The notes under the pieces are model-generated. The model saw only the letters and a list, made by a program, of their open reading frames with translations. It made no database searches and was not told the DNA's origin. From CAKSHC01 sp045594545 (GTDB taxonomy: Bacteria; Bacillota; Clostridia; Oscillospirales; UMGS1783), in the NCBI GenBank assembly GCA_045594545.1, contig JAZNYQ010000044.1:1-14367 (forward strand): a stretch of 14,367 nt of DNA, written 5' to 3'. The translations under genes were made by a program, and so were the position numbers. The stretch's first letter is position 1, and every line of letters starts with the position of its first letter. Of this stretch, positions 1 through 7,956 are shown one piece after another.

Positions 1-38
1 TAATATACCACTTTGATACACTTTTTGCAACGTTTCCC

Positions 39-56
39 GATGAATCCTTTTTCATC
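39..56. repeat. Short inverted repeat upstream of fucI promoter
   Basis: GATGAA (39-44) and TTCATC (51-56) form a 6-bp inverted repeat with a 6-nt loop about 45 bp upstream of the predicted -35 box. It could be an operator half-site pair or the tail of a terminator from a gene to the left. The sequence alone does not decide. Confidence 0.3.
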
Positions 57-99
57 ACGCTTCAACATATTTATTTTATAAAAAAACACATTTTATGCC

Positions 100-128
100 T
101 TGAATACACTGTTTTTCAGGTGTATAGT
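100..128 (+). promoter_or_regulatory. Sigma-A-type promoter of the fucose genes with internal palindrome
   Basis: TTGAAT (100-105) and TATAGT (123-128) are separated by exactly 17 bp, and fucI starts about 40 bp downstream of the -10 box. TACAC (105-109) and GTGTA (120-124) form an inverted repeat between and overlapping the two boxes, a typical place for a repressor operator. A related ATACACT-TTTTT motif also occurs at 16-26. The promoter call is good; the operator reading is inference. Confidence 0.65.
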
Positions 129-168
129 TAAACAACAACCACATTTTTTACAATAAAGGAGTAAAAAA

Positions 169-1953
169 ATGAGCGAAAACAAACGTTACTACGGCTCCAT
201 GCCATGTATCGGCATCCGCCCGACCATCGACGGCCGCCGGGGTGTTCTCAAAGTCCGGGAATCTCTCGAAGAACAAACTATGAATATGGCCAAAAGTGCC
301 GCCAAGCTCTTTGAGGAAAATCTCAAATATGCCGACGGTACTCCGGTAAAAGTCGTCATCGCCGATACCACCATCGGCCGCGTCGGTGAAGCCGCCGCCT
401 GCGCCGATAAATTCCGCAAGGCGGGCGTGGACATTACGCTTACCGTGACCCCCTGCTGGTGCTACGGTGCCGAGACCATGGATATGGACAAGGATACCAT
501 CAAGGCCGTTTGGGGCTTTAACGGCACCGAGCGTCCGGGCGCAGTATATCTGGCATCGGTCTTGGCCACTCATGCGCAGAAAGGATTGCCCGCTTTTGGC
601 ATATACGGTCATGAGGTACAGGATCTCAACGATACGACCATCCCCGACGACGTAAAAGAAAAACTGCTCCGCTTCGGCCGTGCCGCTGTGGCCGCCGCCA
701 CCATGCGCGGCAAGTCCTATCTGCAGATCGGTTCCATCTGCATGGGCATCGGCGGTTCGAACATCGACCCCAATTTCATTGAAGACTATCTGGGTATGCG
801 CGTAGAATCGGTTGACGAGGTGGAGATCATCCGCCGCATGACCGAGGGCATCTACGACGAAGCCGAGTTCCAAAAGGCTCTCAAATGGACCAAAGAAAAC
901 TGCATTGAGGGCTTTGACAAGAACCCCGAACAGTTGCAGAAGACCCGTGAACAAAAAGACGCCGATTGGGAGTTTGTTGTAAAAATGATGGTCATCATCA
1001 AGGATCTCATGAACGGCAATCCCGACCTGCCTAAGGGCTGTGAGGAGGAGCGCGTTGGTCACAACGCCATCGCCGCCGGCTTCCAGGGTCAGCGCCAGTG
1101 GACCGACTTCTATCCCAACTGCGACTTCCCCGAATCGATGCTCAACACCTCTTTCGACTGGAACGGCGCTCGCGAGCCCTATATTCTGGCCACCGAGAAC
1201 GATGTCCTTAACGGACTGGGCATGCTCTTTGGCAAACTGCTGACCAACCGCGCCCAGATGTTCGCTGACGTTCGTACATACTGGAGCGGCGATGCCATCA
1301 AGCGTGTCACCGGCTATGATATTGAAGGCAAGGCCAAGGAGAGCGACGGCGTGATCCACTTGATCAATTCGGGCGCCTGCTGTCTGGATGCCAACGGTGC
1401 CGCCGACGGCATGATGAAACCTTGGTATGAAGTGACCGAAGCCGATCAGAAAGCCATTCTGGAAAACAGCACATGGAACTATGCCGACCTCGGCTATTTC
1501 CGCGGCGGCGGCTATTCTTCCCGCTTTGAAACCAAGTGCGAGATGCCCGCTACCATGATCCGTCTCAACCTCGTCAAAGGCTTAGGTCCCGTGTTGCAGA
1601 TCGCGGAGGGCTGGACGGTGGCTCTGCCCGATGAAGTTTCCGACACGCTCTGGAAACGTACCGACTATACTTGGCCCTGTACCTGGTTTGCCCCCCGTTG
1701 TACGGGTGAGGGTAACTTCAAGAGCGCCTATGACGTGATGAACTGCTGGGGCGCCAATCATGGTGCCATTTCCTACGGGCATATCGGCGCCGACCTGATC
1801 ACCCTGTGCTCCATGTTGCGCATCCCCGTATGTATGCACAACGTGCCGGAGGACAAGATCTTTCGTCCCGCCGCTTGGAATGCGTTTGGTATGGATAAGG
1901 AAGCGGCCGACTATCGCGCCTGTGCCAATTTCGGTCCCTGCTTTAAGAAATAA
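169..1953 (+). CDS. fucI: L-fucose isomerase
   Basis: Predicted to interconvert L-fucose and L-fuculose, the first step of cytoplasmic L-fucose breakdown. The 594-residue length matches the family (E. coli FucI is about 591). The conserved core is clear: IGIRPTIDGRRGV near residue 14, ATENDVLNG with the candidate metal/catalytic Glu343, FADVRTYW with Asp367, and GANHGAISYGHIGAD with His531. These correspond to the Glu, Asp and His Mn2+ ligands known in the E. coli enzyme. The start is fixed by AAAGGAG at 155-161, 7 nt before ATG. It is the first gene of the fucose block and lies 9 nt upstream of fucA, so the two are surely cotranscribed. No truncation or missing key residue was seen. D-arabinose isomerase activity is a known side activity of the family. 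Confidence 0.95.
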   Translation: MSENKRYYGSMPCIGIRPTIDGRRGVLKVRESLEEQTMNMAKSAAKLFEENLKYADGTPVKVVIADTTIGRVGEAAACADKFRKAGVDITLTVTPCWCYGAETMDMDKDTIKAVWGFNGTERPGAVYLASVLATHAQKGLPAFGIYGHEVQDLNDTTIPDDVKEKLLRFGRAAVAAATMRGKSYLQIGSICMGIGGSNIDPNFIEDYLGMRVESVDEVEIIRRMTEGIYDEAEFQKALKWTKENCIEGFDKNPEQLQKTREQKDADWEFVVKMMVIIKDLMNGNPDLPKGCEEERVGHNAIAAGFQGQRQWTDFYPNCDFPESMLNTSFDWNGAREPYILATENDVLNGLGMLFGKLLTNRAQMFADVRTYWSGDAIKRVTGYDIEGKAKESDGVIHLINSGACCLDANGAADGMMKPWYEVTEADQKAILENSTWNYADLGYFRGGGYSSRFETKCEMPATMIRLNLVKGLGPVLQIAEGWTVALPDEVSDTLWKRTDYTWPCTWFAPRCTGEGNFKSAYDVMNCWGANHGAISYGHIGADLITLCSMLRIPVCMHNVPEDKIFRPAAWNAFGMDKEAADYRACANFGPCFKK

Positions 1954-1962
1954 GGAGAATCA

Positions 1963-2649
1963 ATGATGACATATATGGATATTCGTGAGCAGATGTGCGA
2001 CGTCTGCCATAAGATGTGGCAACTCGGCTGGGTCGCCGCCAATGACGGCAACGTGTCCGTCCGTCTGCCCGACGGTAAATTTTTAGCCACCCCCACCGGC
2101 ATCTCTAAAAGCTTCATTACCCCCGAAAAACTGGTGGTGATCAACGATAAAGGCGAGGTGCTTGAGGGTGAAGAAGGCTACAAGCCCTCGTCGGAAATTA
2201 AAATGCACCTGCGCTGCTACCGTGAGCGTGAGGATGTCAATTCGGTGGTTCACGCCCATCCGCCAACGGCAACCGGTTATGCGGTAGCCGGCAAGGCGCT
2301 GGACGAATACTCGATGATCGAAACGGTCATCGCCATCGGCTCCATCCCTCTTACCCCCTACGGCACCCCCTCAACCGATGAAGTGCCCGAAGCCATCACT
2401 CCCTATCTGCCCGAGCACGACGTGTTCCTGTTGCAGAACCACGGGGCCTTGACGGTAGGCGTTGACCTGATTACCGCCTATTACCGCATGGAAACGCTGG
2501 AACTGTTCGCCAAGATCAGCCTGACGGCGCATCTGCTGGGCGGGGCACAGGAGATCGAGAAGCCGCAGATCGATAAACTGCTCTATTTGCGTGAAAACTA
2601 CTATAAGGTAACCGGTAAACACCCCGGTTATAAGCATTATAACAAGTAA
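1963..2649 (+). CDS. fucA: L-fuculose-1-phosphate aldolase (class II aldolase)
   Basis: Predicted zinc-dependent aldolase that cleaves L-fuculose-1-phosphate into dihydroxyacetone phosphate and L-lactaldehyde. The 228 residues form one aldolase_II/AraD domain. NDGNVSVR (27-34) is the phosphate-binding region. Glu78 in SSEIKMH is the likely catalytic acid/base. His97 and His99 in VVHAHPP and His160 in LQNHGA are the expected zinc ligands. An AAGGAG at 1952-1957 overlaps the fucI stop codon. ATG 1963 (5-nt spacing) and ATG 1966 (8-nt spacing) are both possible starts, differing by one Met. L-ribulose-5-phosphate epimerase or rhamnulose-phosphate aldolase are related families, but the position next to fucI strongly favours FucA. 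A hairpin follows directly. Confidence 0.92.
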   Translation: MMTYMDIREQMCDVCHKMWQLGWVAANDGNVSVRLPDGKFLATPTGISKSFITPEKLVVINDKGEVLEGEEGYKPSSEIKMHLRCYREREDVNSVVHAHPPTATGYAVAGKALDEYSMIETVIAIGSIPLTPYGTPSTDEVPEAITPYLPEHDVFLLQNHGALTVGVDLITAYYRMETLELFAKISLTAHLLGGAQEIEKPQIDKLLYLRENYYKVTGKHPGYKHYNK

Positions 2650-2654
2650 TTAAG

Positions 2655-2683
2655 AAAGCGGGCTTTTCATAAGTCCGCTTTTT
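2655..2683 (+). terminator. Hairpin terminator/attenuator between fucA and the kinase
   Basis: AAGCGGGCTT (2656-2665) pairs with AAGTCCGCTT (2671-2680) through one G-U pair and a 5-nt loop, followed by a run of five T. It is an intrinsic terminator of moderate strength lying only about 25 nt before the kinase start. It would lower, and perhaps not abolish, kinase expression relative to fucI-fucA. Confidence 0.75.
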
Positions 2684-2706
2684 CCTCATGGATGGAGGTT
2701 ATCATT

Positions 2707-4221
2707 GTGAATACCTATTTAGGCATTGAACTGGGCTCGACCCGCATTAAGGCCGTCACCATCGGTCAAGACCATACTCCCCTTTCCTCGGGATCTTACC
2801 AATGGGCTTCCCGCTTGGAAAACGGTGTGTGGACCTATCCGCTCTCCCAAGTGTGGGAGGGATTACAGGCCGCTCTGTCCCAAGTAAACGATCGGGACGC
2901 CATCTGCGGCATGGGCGTTTCGGGCATGATGCACGGCTATTTGGCCTTTGATAAGGACTGGAATTTGCTCACCCCGTTCCGTACCTGGCAAAACACCATG
3001 ACGGCGCAGGCCGCTAAGGTGCTGACGGCGGCGTTTGGCTTTAATATGCCCCAGCGTTGGAGCGCCACCCATCTGTATCAGGCCATTCTCAATCAGGAAG
3101 AGCACATCTCCCGTGTGGCGCACATTACCACGCTGGCGGGCTACGTGCATTATATGCTTACGGGCGTGAACGCCGTTGGCATCGGCGAGGCTTCGGGCAT
3201 CTTCCCCATTGACAGCACGACCCACAATTACGATAAGACGATGCTGGCCGCCTTTGACGCCCTGTCGGGCTTGGATCGGCCGCTTCTTGACCTGTTGCCG
3301 CAGGTGCTTATAGCGGGCGAGCCGGCGGGCAGACTCACCGAAGCGGGCGCCGCCATGCTTGGCCATTTACTTCCCGTTGGAATTCCCTTTGCGCCGCCCG
3401 AGGGTGATGCGGGCACGGGCATGACGGCCACCAACGCCGTGGCCCCTCGTACGGGGAACGTGTCGGCGGGCACGTCCATCTTCTCCATGGTGGTGCTGGA
3501 GCGCCCCTTGAAGAAGATCTATCCCGAGATCTGCTTGGTTACCACCCCCACGGGTGCGCCCGTGGCCATGGTGCATTGCACCAACTGCACCAACGATTCC
3601 AACGCCTGGATCTCGCTGCTGAACGAAACAGCCACCCTCTTTGGGGCAACTCCCAACGAGGAGTTGTATCCGAAACTGTACGAGAAATCTTTGGAGGGCG
3701 ATGCCGATTGCGGCAAGGTTTTAGTGTGCAACTACTTGGCGGGCGAGAGCGTGACCCACGTGAACGCCGGTCGGCCGCTGGTGGTGCGCCGCCCCGACAG
3801 TAGGTTTACGCTGGCCAATTTCCTGCGTGCCACCCTTTACTCGACCATGGCCACCCTGAAGATCGGCATGGATATTCTGGCCGATGAGGGGGTTGCGATC
3901 GATTCGCTCACGGGCCACGGCGGGCTGTTCAAGACCCCACTGGTTGGCCAGAAATACTTGGCGGCCGCCTGCCAAGCGCCCGTGACCTGTATGCAGACGG
4001 CGGGTGAAGGCGGGCCCTACGGTATGGCATTGCTTGCTGCTTATGCCATGCAGAAGCAGGAAAACGAAAGTTTGGAAGAATATTTGCAAAACCGTGTCTT
4101 TGCCCACGTGCAAGGAACAACCATAGCTCCCGATGCCGAGGACGTAGCGGGGTTTGCCGCCTATATGCAAGACTACCGCAAAGTATTAGAGGTAGAAAGA
4201 ACCGCCATCGAAAACCTATAA
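2707..4221 (+). CDS. FGGY-family sugar kinase, probable L-fuculokinase
   Basis: Predicted to phosphorylate L-fuculose with ATP, linking FucI and FucA. The 504-residue protein has the two-domain FGGY layout. The N-terminal phosphate-binding strand-loop is LGIELGSTRIKAVTI. The central APPEGDAGTGM segment carries the likely catalytic Asp. The nucleotide-binding region near the C-terminus reads TAGEGGPYGMALLAAY. I place the start at GTG 2707, because GGAGG (2694-2698) lies 8 nt before it; an in-frame ATG at 2692 overlaps this ribosome binding site and would leave no room for its own. The substrate is inferred only from the fucI-fucA context. Xylulokinase- or ribulokinase-type activity is possible for this FGGY branch, so no gene symbol is given. 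Confidence 0.85.
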   Translation: MNTYLGIELGSTRIKAVTIGQDHTPLSSGSYQWASRLENGVWTYPLSQVWEGLQAALSQVNDRDAICGMGVSGMMHGYLAFDKDWNLLTPFRTWQNTMTAQAAKVLTAAFGFNMPQRWSATHLYQAILNQEEHISRVAHITTLAGYVHYMLTGVNAVGIGEASGIFPIDSTTHNYDKTMLAAFDALSGLDRPLLDLLPQVLIAGEPAGRLTEAGAAMLGHLLPVGIPFAPPEGDAGTGMTATNAVAPRTGNVSAGTSIFSMVVLERPLKKIYPEICLVTTPTGAPVAMVHCTNCTNDSNAWISLLNETATLFGATPNEELYPKLYEKSLEGDADCGKVLVCNYLAGESVTHVNAGRPLVVRRPDSRFTLANFLRATLYSTMATLKIGMDILADEGVAIDSLTGHGGLFKTPLVGQKYLAAACQAPVTCMQTAGEGGPYGMALLAAYAMQKQENESLEEYLQNRVFAHVQGTTIAPDAEDVAGFAAYMQDYRKVLEVERTAIENL

Positions 4222-4226
4222 CAGAG

Positions 4227-4261
4227 AAAAGCAACGGATTTTGACACTTCCGTTGCTTTTT
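4227..4261 (+). terminator. Strong intrinsic terminator after the kinase
   Basis: A perfect 12-bp stem (4227-4238 with 4249-4260, core GCAACGGA/TCCGTTGC) with a 10-nt loop, ending in a T run. It closes the fucose transcription unit. Confidence 0.9.
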
Positions 4262-4296
4262 ACCTGTTTTATACAAAAAAACCACGCTTCCAGACA

Positions 4297-4325
4297 TTGA
4301 AAAACCCCTTTTCCTATGATATAAT
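4297..4325 (+). promoter_or_regulatory. Sigma-A-type promoter of the hydrogenase operon
   Basis: TTGAAA (4297-4302), a 17-bp spacer and a perfect TATAAT (4320-4325), ending 33 bp before the next start codon. No obvious operator palindrome was seen. This makes the hydrogenase genes independent of the fucose promoter. Confidence 0.85.
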
Positions 4326-4358
4326 AAATCCAAATCATACCATAAGAGAGGAATTTCC

Positions 4359-6194
4359 ATGAGCCGACTCCAATTGCGTACCCCCGGCCAATCCGAAGCG
4401 CTGGTGGACAATCTGTACCAAGCCATGCAACGGCGCATTGCCGCCGATCCCCCCGGCATCTGTCCGGTGGACATGGCTCTGCAATTTCTGAATCTGTGCC
4501 ACGCCCAATCCTGCGGCAAATGCACGCCCTGCCGCATCGGGCTTGGTTCCCTTTCCGCCCTGCTGACGCAGGTGCTCGACGGGCAGGCAGATGAAACCAC
4601 TCTGGATTGCATCCGCACCACCGCCCGCACCATCGTCGCCACCGCCGATTGTGCCATCGGCATCCATGCCGCGCAACTGGTGTTGGATGGCGTTACCGCC
4701 TTTGAGGACGATTATCTGTCCCACATTCAGCATAACCGCTGTCTGGGCTCGATGCAAGAGCCGGTACCTTGCGTATCCCTCTGCCCTGCCCATGTGGATA
4801 TCCCCGGCTATATCGGATTGATCTCGGAGGGTCGCCTTGCCGATGCGGTCAAACTCATCCGCAAGGACAATCCGTGGCCCATCGCCTGCGCCTACATCTG
4901 CGAGCATCCCTGCGAGGCTCGTTGCCGCCGCACCATGATGGATAGCCCGATGAATATCCGCGGCCTGAAAAAATACGCGGTCAACCACGCCGGCACGGTG
5001 GACAATCCCCCCTGCGCCGATGCTACGGGCAAAACGGTTGCCGTGGTCGGCGGCGGCCCTGCCGGACTTACGGCGGCCTATTATCTGACCTTGATGGGGC
5101 ATAAGGTTACGGTGTATGAACGCCATCAGAAATTGGGCGGCATGCTCCGCTACGGCATCCCCTCTTACCGCTTCCCTCGCGAGAAGATCGACGAAGAGAT
5201 CGCCAACATCCTCTCGGTCGGCATTACGGTACATACCGGCGTAGATATCGGTAAGGATATCACCCTCAAACAACTGCGTGAGCAGTACGATGCCCTGTAT
5301 CTGGCCATCGGCGCTCAAGGCGATAAGAAAACGGGCATGGACGGCGAGGACAGCCTTGGCGTCATGTCGGCAGTTGAAATGCTCGGTCGCATCGGCGACG
5401 GCGAAATGCCCGACTTTGCGGGTAAGAATGTCGTCATCATCGGTGGCGGCAACGTAGCTATGGACGTAACCCGAACCTCGGTACGTTTAGACGCCAAAAA
5501 GGTAACCTGCGTATACCGCCGCCGTCAGGAGGATATGACGGCACTCCCCGAAGAAGTTGAGGGTGCGCTGGCTGAGGGCGCCGAGATTTTGCAACTGCAA
5601 GCCCCCGTCCGTATCGAAGCGGATGAAAGCGGCAAGGCGGTCGCCCTTTGGACCCAGCCGCAGATCATCGGCCCTGTCGATCGCGCCTACCGTCCCCGTC
5701 CGATGAAAGCCGATCTGCCCGAAAAGCGGATCGAGGCGGATATTATTGTATTGGCCATCGGTCAGGGCGTGGAAGACATCGGCTATGAAGAGATGAATAT
5801 TGCCACCAAATGGGGCAATATCGTGACGAAAGAAGACGGCTCCCTGCCCGAGCAGGACGGCATCTTCTCGGGTGGCGACTGCGCCACCGGTCCCGCTACC
5901 GCCATCAAGGCCATTGCGGCGGGTAAAGTTGCCGCGGCCAATATCGACGAATATCTCGGCTTCCATCATGAGATCGGCACCGATGTGGACATCCCTGCTC
6001 CTAAGCTTTCCAATAAACAGGCACACGGGCGTGTTAACCTGCTTGAGCGTGAAGCCAACGAGCGCAAGAACGACTTTACTTGTATTGAATGTGAAATGAC
6101 CGATCAGGAAGCGGCGGTGGAATCTTCCCGCTGCCTGCGGTGTGACTATTTCGGCTACGGCTGCTTTAAGGGAGGGAGAACTACAAAATGGTAA
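4359..6194 (+). CDS. NAD(P)H-binding GltD-like flavoprotein with NuoF-like Fe-S segment (hydrogenase partner)
   Basis: Probable electron-transfer subunit that passes electrons between NAD(P)H and the hydrogenase encoded next. Residues 40-115 resemble the C-terminal iron-sulfur segment of NuoF/HydB: SCGKCTPCRIG (Cys52, 55, 58) and Cys98 would hold one [4Fe-4S] cluster. The NADH/FMN-binding part of NuoF is absent. Residues 125-215 match the N-terminal 4Fe-4S domain of glutamate synthase small subunits (Cys138, 142, 177, 181, 185, 189). Residues 225-540 are the oxidoreductase core, with the FAD motif VGGGPAGL at 230 and the NAD(P)-binding GGGNVAMD at 362. The C-terminal tail has further Cys pairs (575/578, 592/595). 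RBS GAGAGGAA precedes ATG. The stop overlaps the hydrogenase start by 7 nt, so the two are translationally coupled. Whether it uses NADH or NADPH cannot be read from the sequence. Confidence 0.85.
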   Translation: MSRLQLRTPGQSEALVDNLYQAMQRRIAADPPGICPVDMALQFLNLCHAQSCGKCTPCRIGLGSLSALLTQVLDGQADETTLDCIRTTARTIVATADCAIGIHAAQLVLDGVTAFEDDYLSHIQHNRCLGSMQEPVPCVSLCPAHVDIPGYIGLISEGRLADAVKLIRKDNPWPIACAYICEHPCEARCRRTMMDSPMNIRGLKKYAVNHAGTVDNPPCADATGKTVAVVGGGPAGLTAAYYLTLMGHKVTVYERHQKLGGMLRYGIPSYRFPREKIDEEIANILSVGITVHTGVDIGKDITLKQLREQYDALYLAIGAQGDKKTGMDGEDSLGVMSAVEMLGRIGDGEMPDFAGKNVVIIGGGNVAMDVTRTSVRLDAKKVTCVYRRRQEDMTALPEEVEGALAEGAEILQLQAPVRIEADESGKAVALWTQPQIIGPVDRAYRPRPMKADLPEKRIEADIIVLAIGQGVEDIGYEEMNIATKWGNIVTKEDGSLPEQDGIFSGGDCATGPATAIKAIAAGKVAAANIDEYLGFHHEIGTDVDIPAPKLSNKQAHGRVNLLEREANERKNDFTCIECEMTDQEAAVESSRCLRCDYFGYGCFKGGRTTKW

Positions 6195-7900
6195 ATCTAA
6201 CAATTGATCAAAAAGCCGTTTGTGTGGCTCCCAACACCACCATTCTGGCCGCCGCCGCCTCGATCGGCATCACCATTCCGACCCTCTGCTACCTCAAAGA
6301 CATCAACGAAATCGGCGCCTGCCGCATCTGCGTGGTTGAGGTCGAGGGGCATGATAATCTGGTCCCTGCCTGCACCGCCTTGGCGGAAGATGGCATGGTG
6401 GTACATACCAACACCCCGCGTGTTAAACAGGCACGCAAGATCAACCTGCAAATGATCCTTTCCCAGCACGACAGCCAATGCCCCACCTGTGTGCGCAACG
6501 GCAACTGCACCTTGCAGACGCTGGCAAAGGAAAATAATCTGACCGATATCCCCTACCCCAAACAGGTGCCAAACAAGCCTTGGGCGAGTACGCGGTATCT
6601 GATCCGCAACGAAGGCAAGTGCATCAAGTGTATGCGTTGCATTGAGGTTTGCGATAAGATCCAAGGGATGCATGTATGGGATGTGGTCGGCACGGGCAGC
6701 CGCACTACCGTCGGTGTATCAGACGGTCGCACCTTTGAGGAGTCGGGCTGTACCCTGTGCGGTCAATGCATCACCCATTGTCCCGTCGGCGCACTGAGCG
6801 CACGGGATGACACAGCCAAGGTACTGGATAAATTGGCCGATCCCAACGTGACGACCGTGGTACAGGTCGCTCCCGCCGTACGCACCGCATGGGCGGAGCA
6901 ACTGGGGCTTTCGCCCGAACTGGCCACAACGGGACGCATGGTTACCGCCCTTAAGCGCTTAGGGTTTGATCATGTATTTGATACCAACTTTGCCGCCGAT
7001 CTGACTATCATGGAAGAGGGCAGCGAATTTATCGAGAGATTCACCCACAAAGCCGACTATGCTTGGCCGATGTTCACCTCTTGTTGCCCCGGCTGGGTGC
7101 GTTTTGTAAAGGGTCAATATCCGCAGTTTACCGATAACCTCTCCACCGCCAAGTCGCCGCAACAGATGTTCGGCGCGGTGGCCAAGAGTTATTTTGCTGA
7201 GAAACTGGGCGTGGATACCAAGAATCTGTTCGTGGTATCGGTCATGCCTTGTACGGCGAAAAAGAGCGAATGTGACCTGCCCAATCAGCCCGACGATGTC
7301 GATCTGGTGCTGACCACACGGGAACTGTCCCGCCTGCTGGAGGCCGACACGGCATCCCTGTCCGACCTGCCCGAAACCGCCTTTGATTCGCCTTTAGGCA
7401 GCGGCACGGGCGCCGCGGTCATCTTCGGGGCTACGGGCGGTGTCATGGATGCGGCGCTTCGCAGTGCCTTCTATCTGATCACCGGTCGCAATCCCGATGC
7501 CGATGCCTTTTCTGCGGTTCGCGGCATGGACGGCTGGAAAGAAGCGGTATTCACCATTCCCGAGGTGGGGCCGATCCGCGTGGCGGTCGCCAGCGGCCTT
7601 GGCAACACCCGCCGTTTAATGGAAGCCATCGATCGCGGCGACGTGGAATATGACTTTGTAGAGATCATGGCCTGCCCGGGCGGATGCGCGGGCGGCGGCG
7701 GTCAGCCCATTCATGACGGATGCGAACTGGCCGAAGTGCGCGGCGATAAACTCTGGGCGCTGGATAAGAGCGCCGATCTGCGATTCTCGCACGAGAATCC
7801 CGACGTGCAGGCACTTTATGCCGAGTATCTGGAAAAGCCTTTGAGCCATAAGTCCCACGACCTGTTGCATACCGACCACAACGGCTGGACATTGCCGTAA
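6188..7900 (+). CDS. hydA: [FeFe]-hydrogenase, group A, catalytic subunit
   Basis: Catalyses reversible H2 formation from protons and low-potential electrons; no signal peptide, so cytoplasmic. Its 570 residues have the clostridial modular layout. A [2Fe-2S] ferredoxin-like domain is at 1-75 (Cys34, 45, 48, 62). A His-Cys3 cluster follows (His94, Cys98, 101, 107). A two-[4Fe-4S] domain has Cys145/148/151/155 and Cys188/191/194/198. The H-cluster domain has all three signatures: TSCCPGW (Cys299 proton-relay, Cys300 ligand), MPCTAKKSE (Cys355) and MACPGGCAGGGGQP (Cys496, 500). Every cluster ligand is present, so it should be active if HydEFG maturases exist elsewhere; none are in this window. 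RBS GGAGGGAG is inside the upstream gene. The GltD-like partner recalls the glutamate-synthase-linked hydrogenase group (A2) of published classifications; that assignment is from memory. Confidence 0.95.
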   Translation: MVNLTIDQKAVCVAPNTTILAAAASIGITIPTLCYLKDINEIGACRICVVEVEGHDNLVPACTALAEDGMVVHTNTPRVKQARKINLQMILSQHDSQCPTCVRNGNCTLQTLAKENNLTDIPYPKQVPNKPWASTRYLIRNEGKCIKCMRCIEVCDKIQGMHVWDVVGTGSRTTVGVSDGRTFEESGCTLCGQCITHCPVGALSARDDTAKVLDKLADPNVTTVVQVAPAVRTAWAEQLGLSPELATTGRMVTALKRLGFDHVFDTNFAADLTIMEEGSEFIERFTHKADYAWPMFTSCCPGWVRFVKGQYPQFTDNLSTAKSPQQMFGAVAKSYFAEKLGVDTKNLFVVSVMPCTAKKSECDLPNQPDDVDLVLTTRELSRLLEADTASLSDLPETAFDSPLGSGTGAAVIFGATGGVMDAALRSAFYLITGRNPDADAFSAVRGMDGWKEAVFTIPEVGPIRVAVASGLGNTRRLMEAIDRGDVEYDFVEIMACPGGCAGGGGQPIHDGCELAEVRGDKLWALDKSADLRFSHENPDVQALYAEYLEKPLSHKSHDLLHTDHNGWTLP

Positions 7901-7901
7901 A

Positions 7902-7930
7902 AAAAGCGGAGTGGATAACACTCCGCTTTT
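7902..7930 (+). terminator. Intrinsic terminator after hydA
   Basis: A perfect 12-bp stem (7902-7913 with 7919-7930, core GCGGAGTG/CACTCCGC), a 5-nt GATAA loop, and T residues on the 3' arm. It ends the hydrogenase operon. Confidence 0.88.
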
Positions 7931-7956
7931 ACCTTATAAATAAAGGAGGGAAAAGA

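Noticed and set aside
148..1359. A 403-codon open frame on the minus strand
   Set aside because: It is antisense to fucI, which is a confident full-length match. GC-rich codon use opens such antisense frames; the translation resembles no family and has no ribosome binding site. The long minus-strand frames over the kinase (3721-4170, 3929-4663) and the hydrogenase genes (4335-5318, 5487-6203) are explained the same way.
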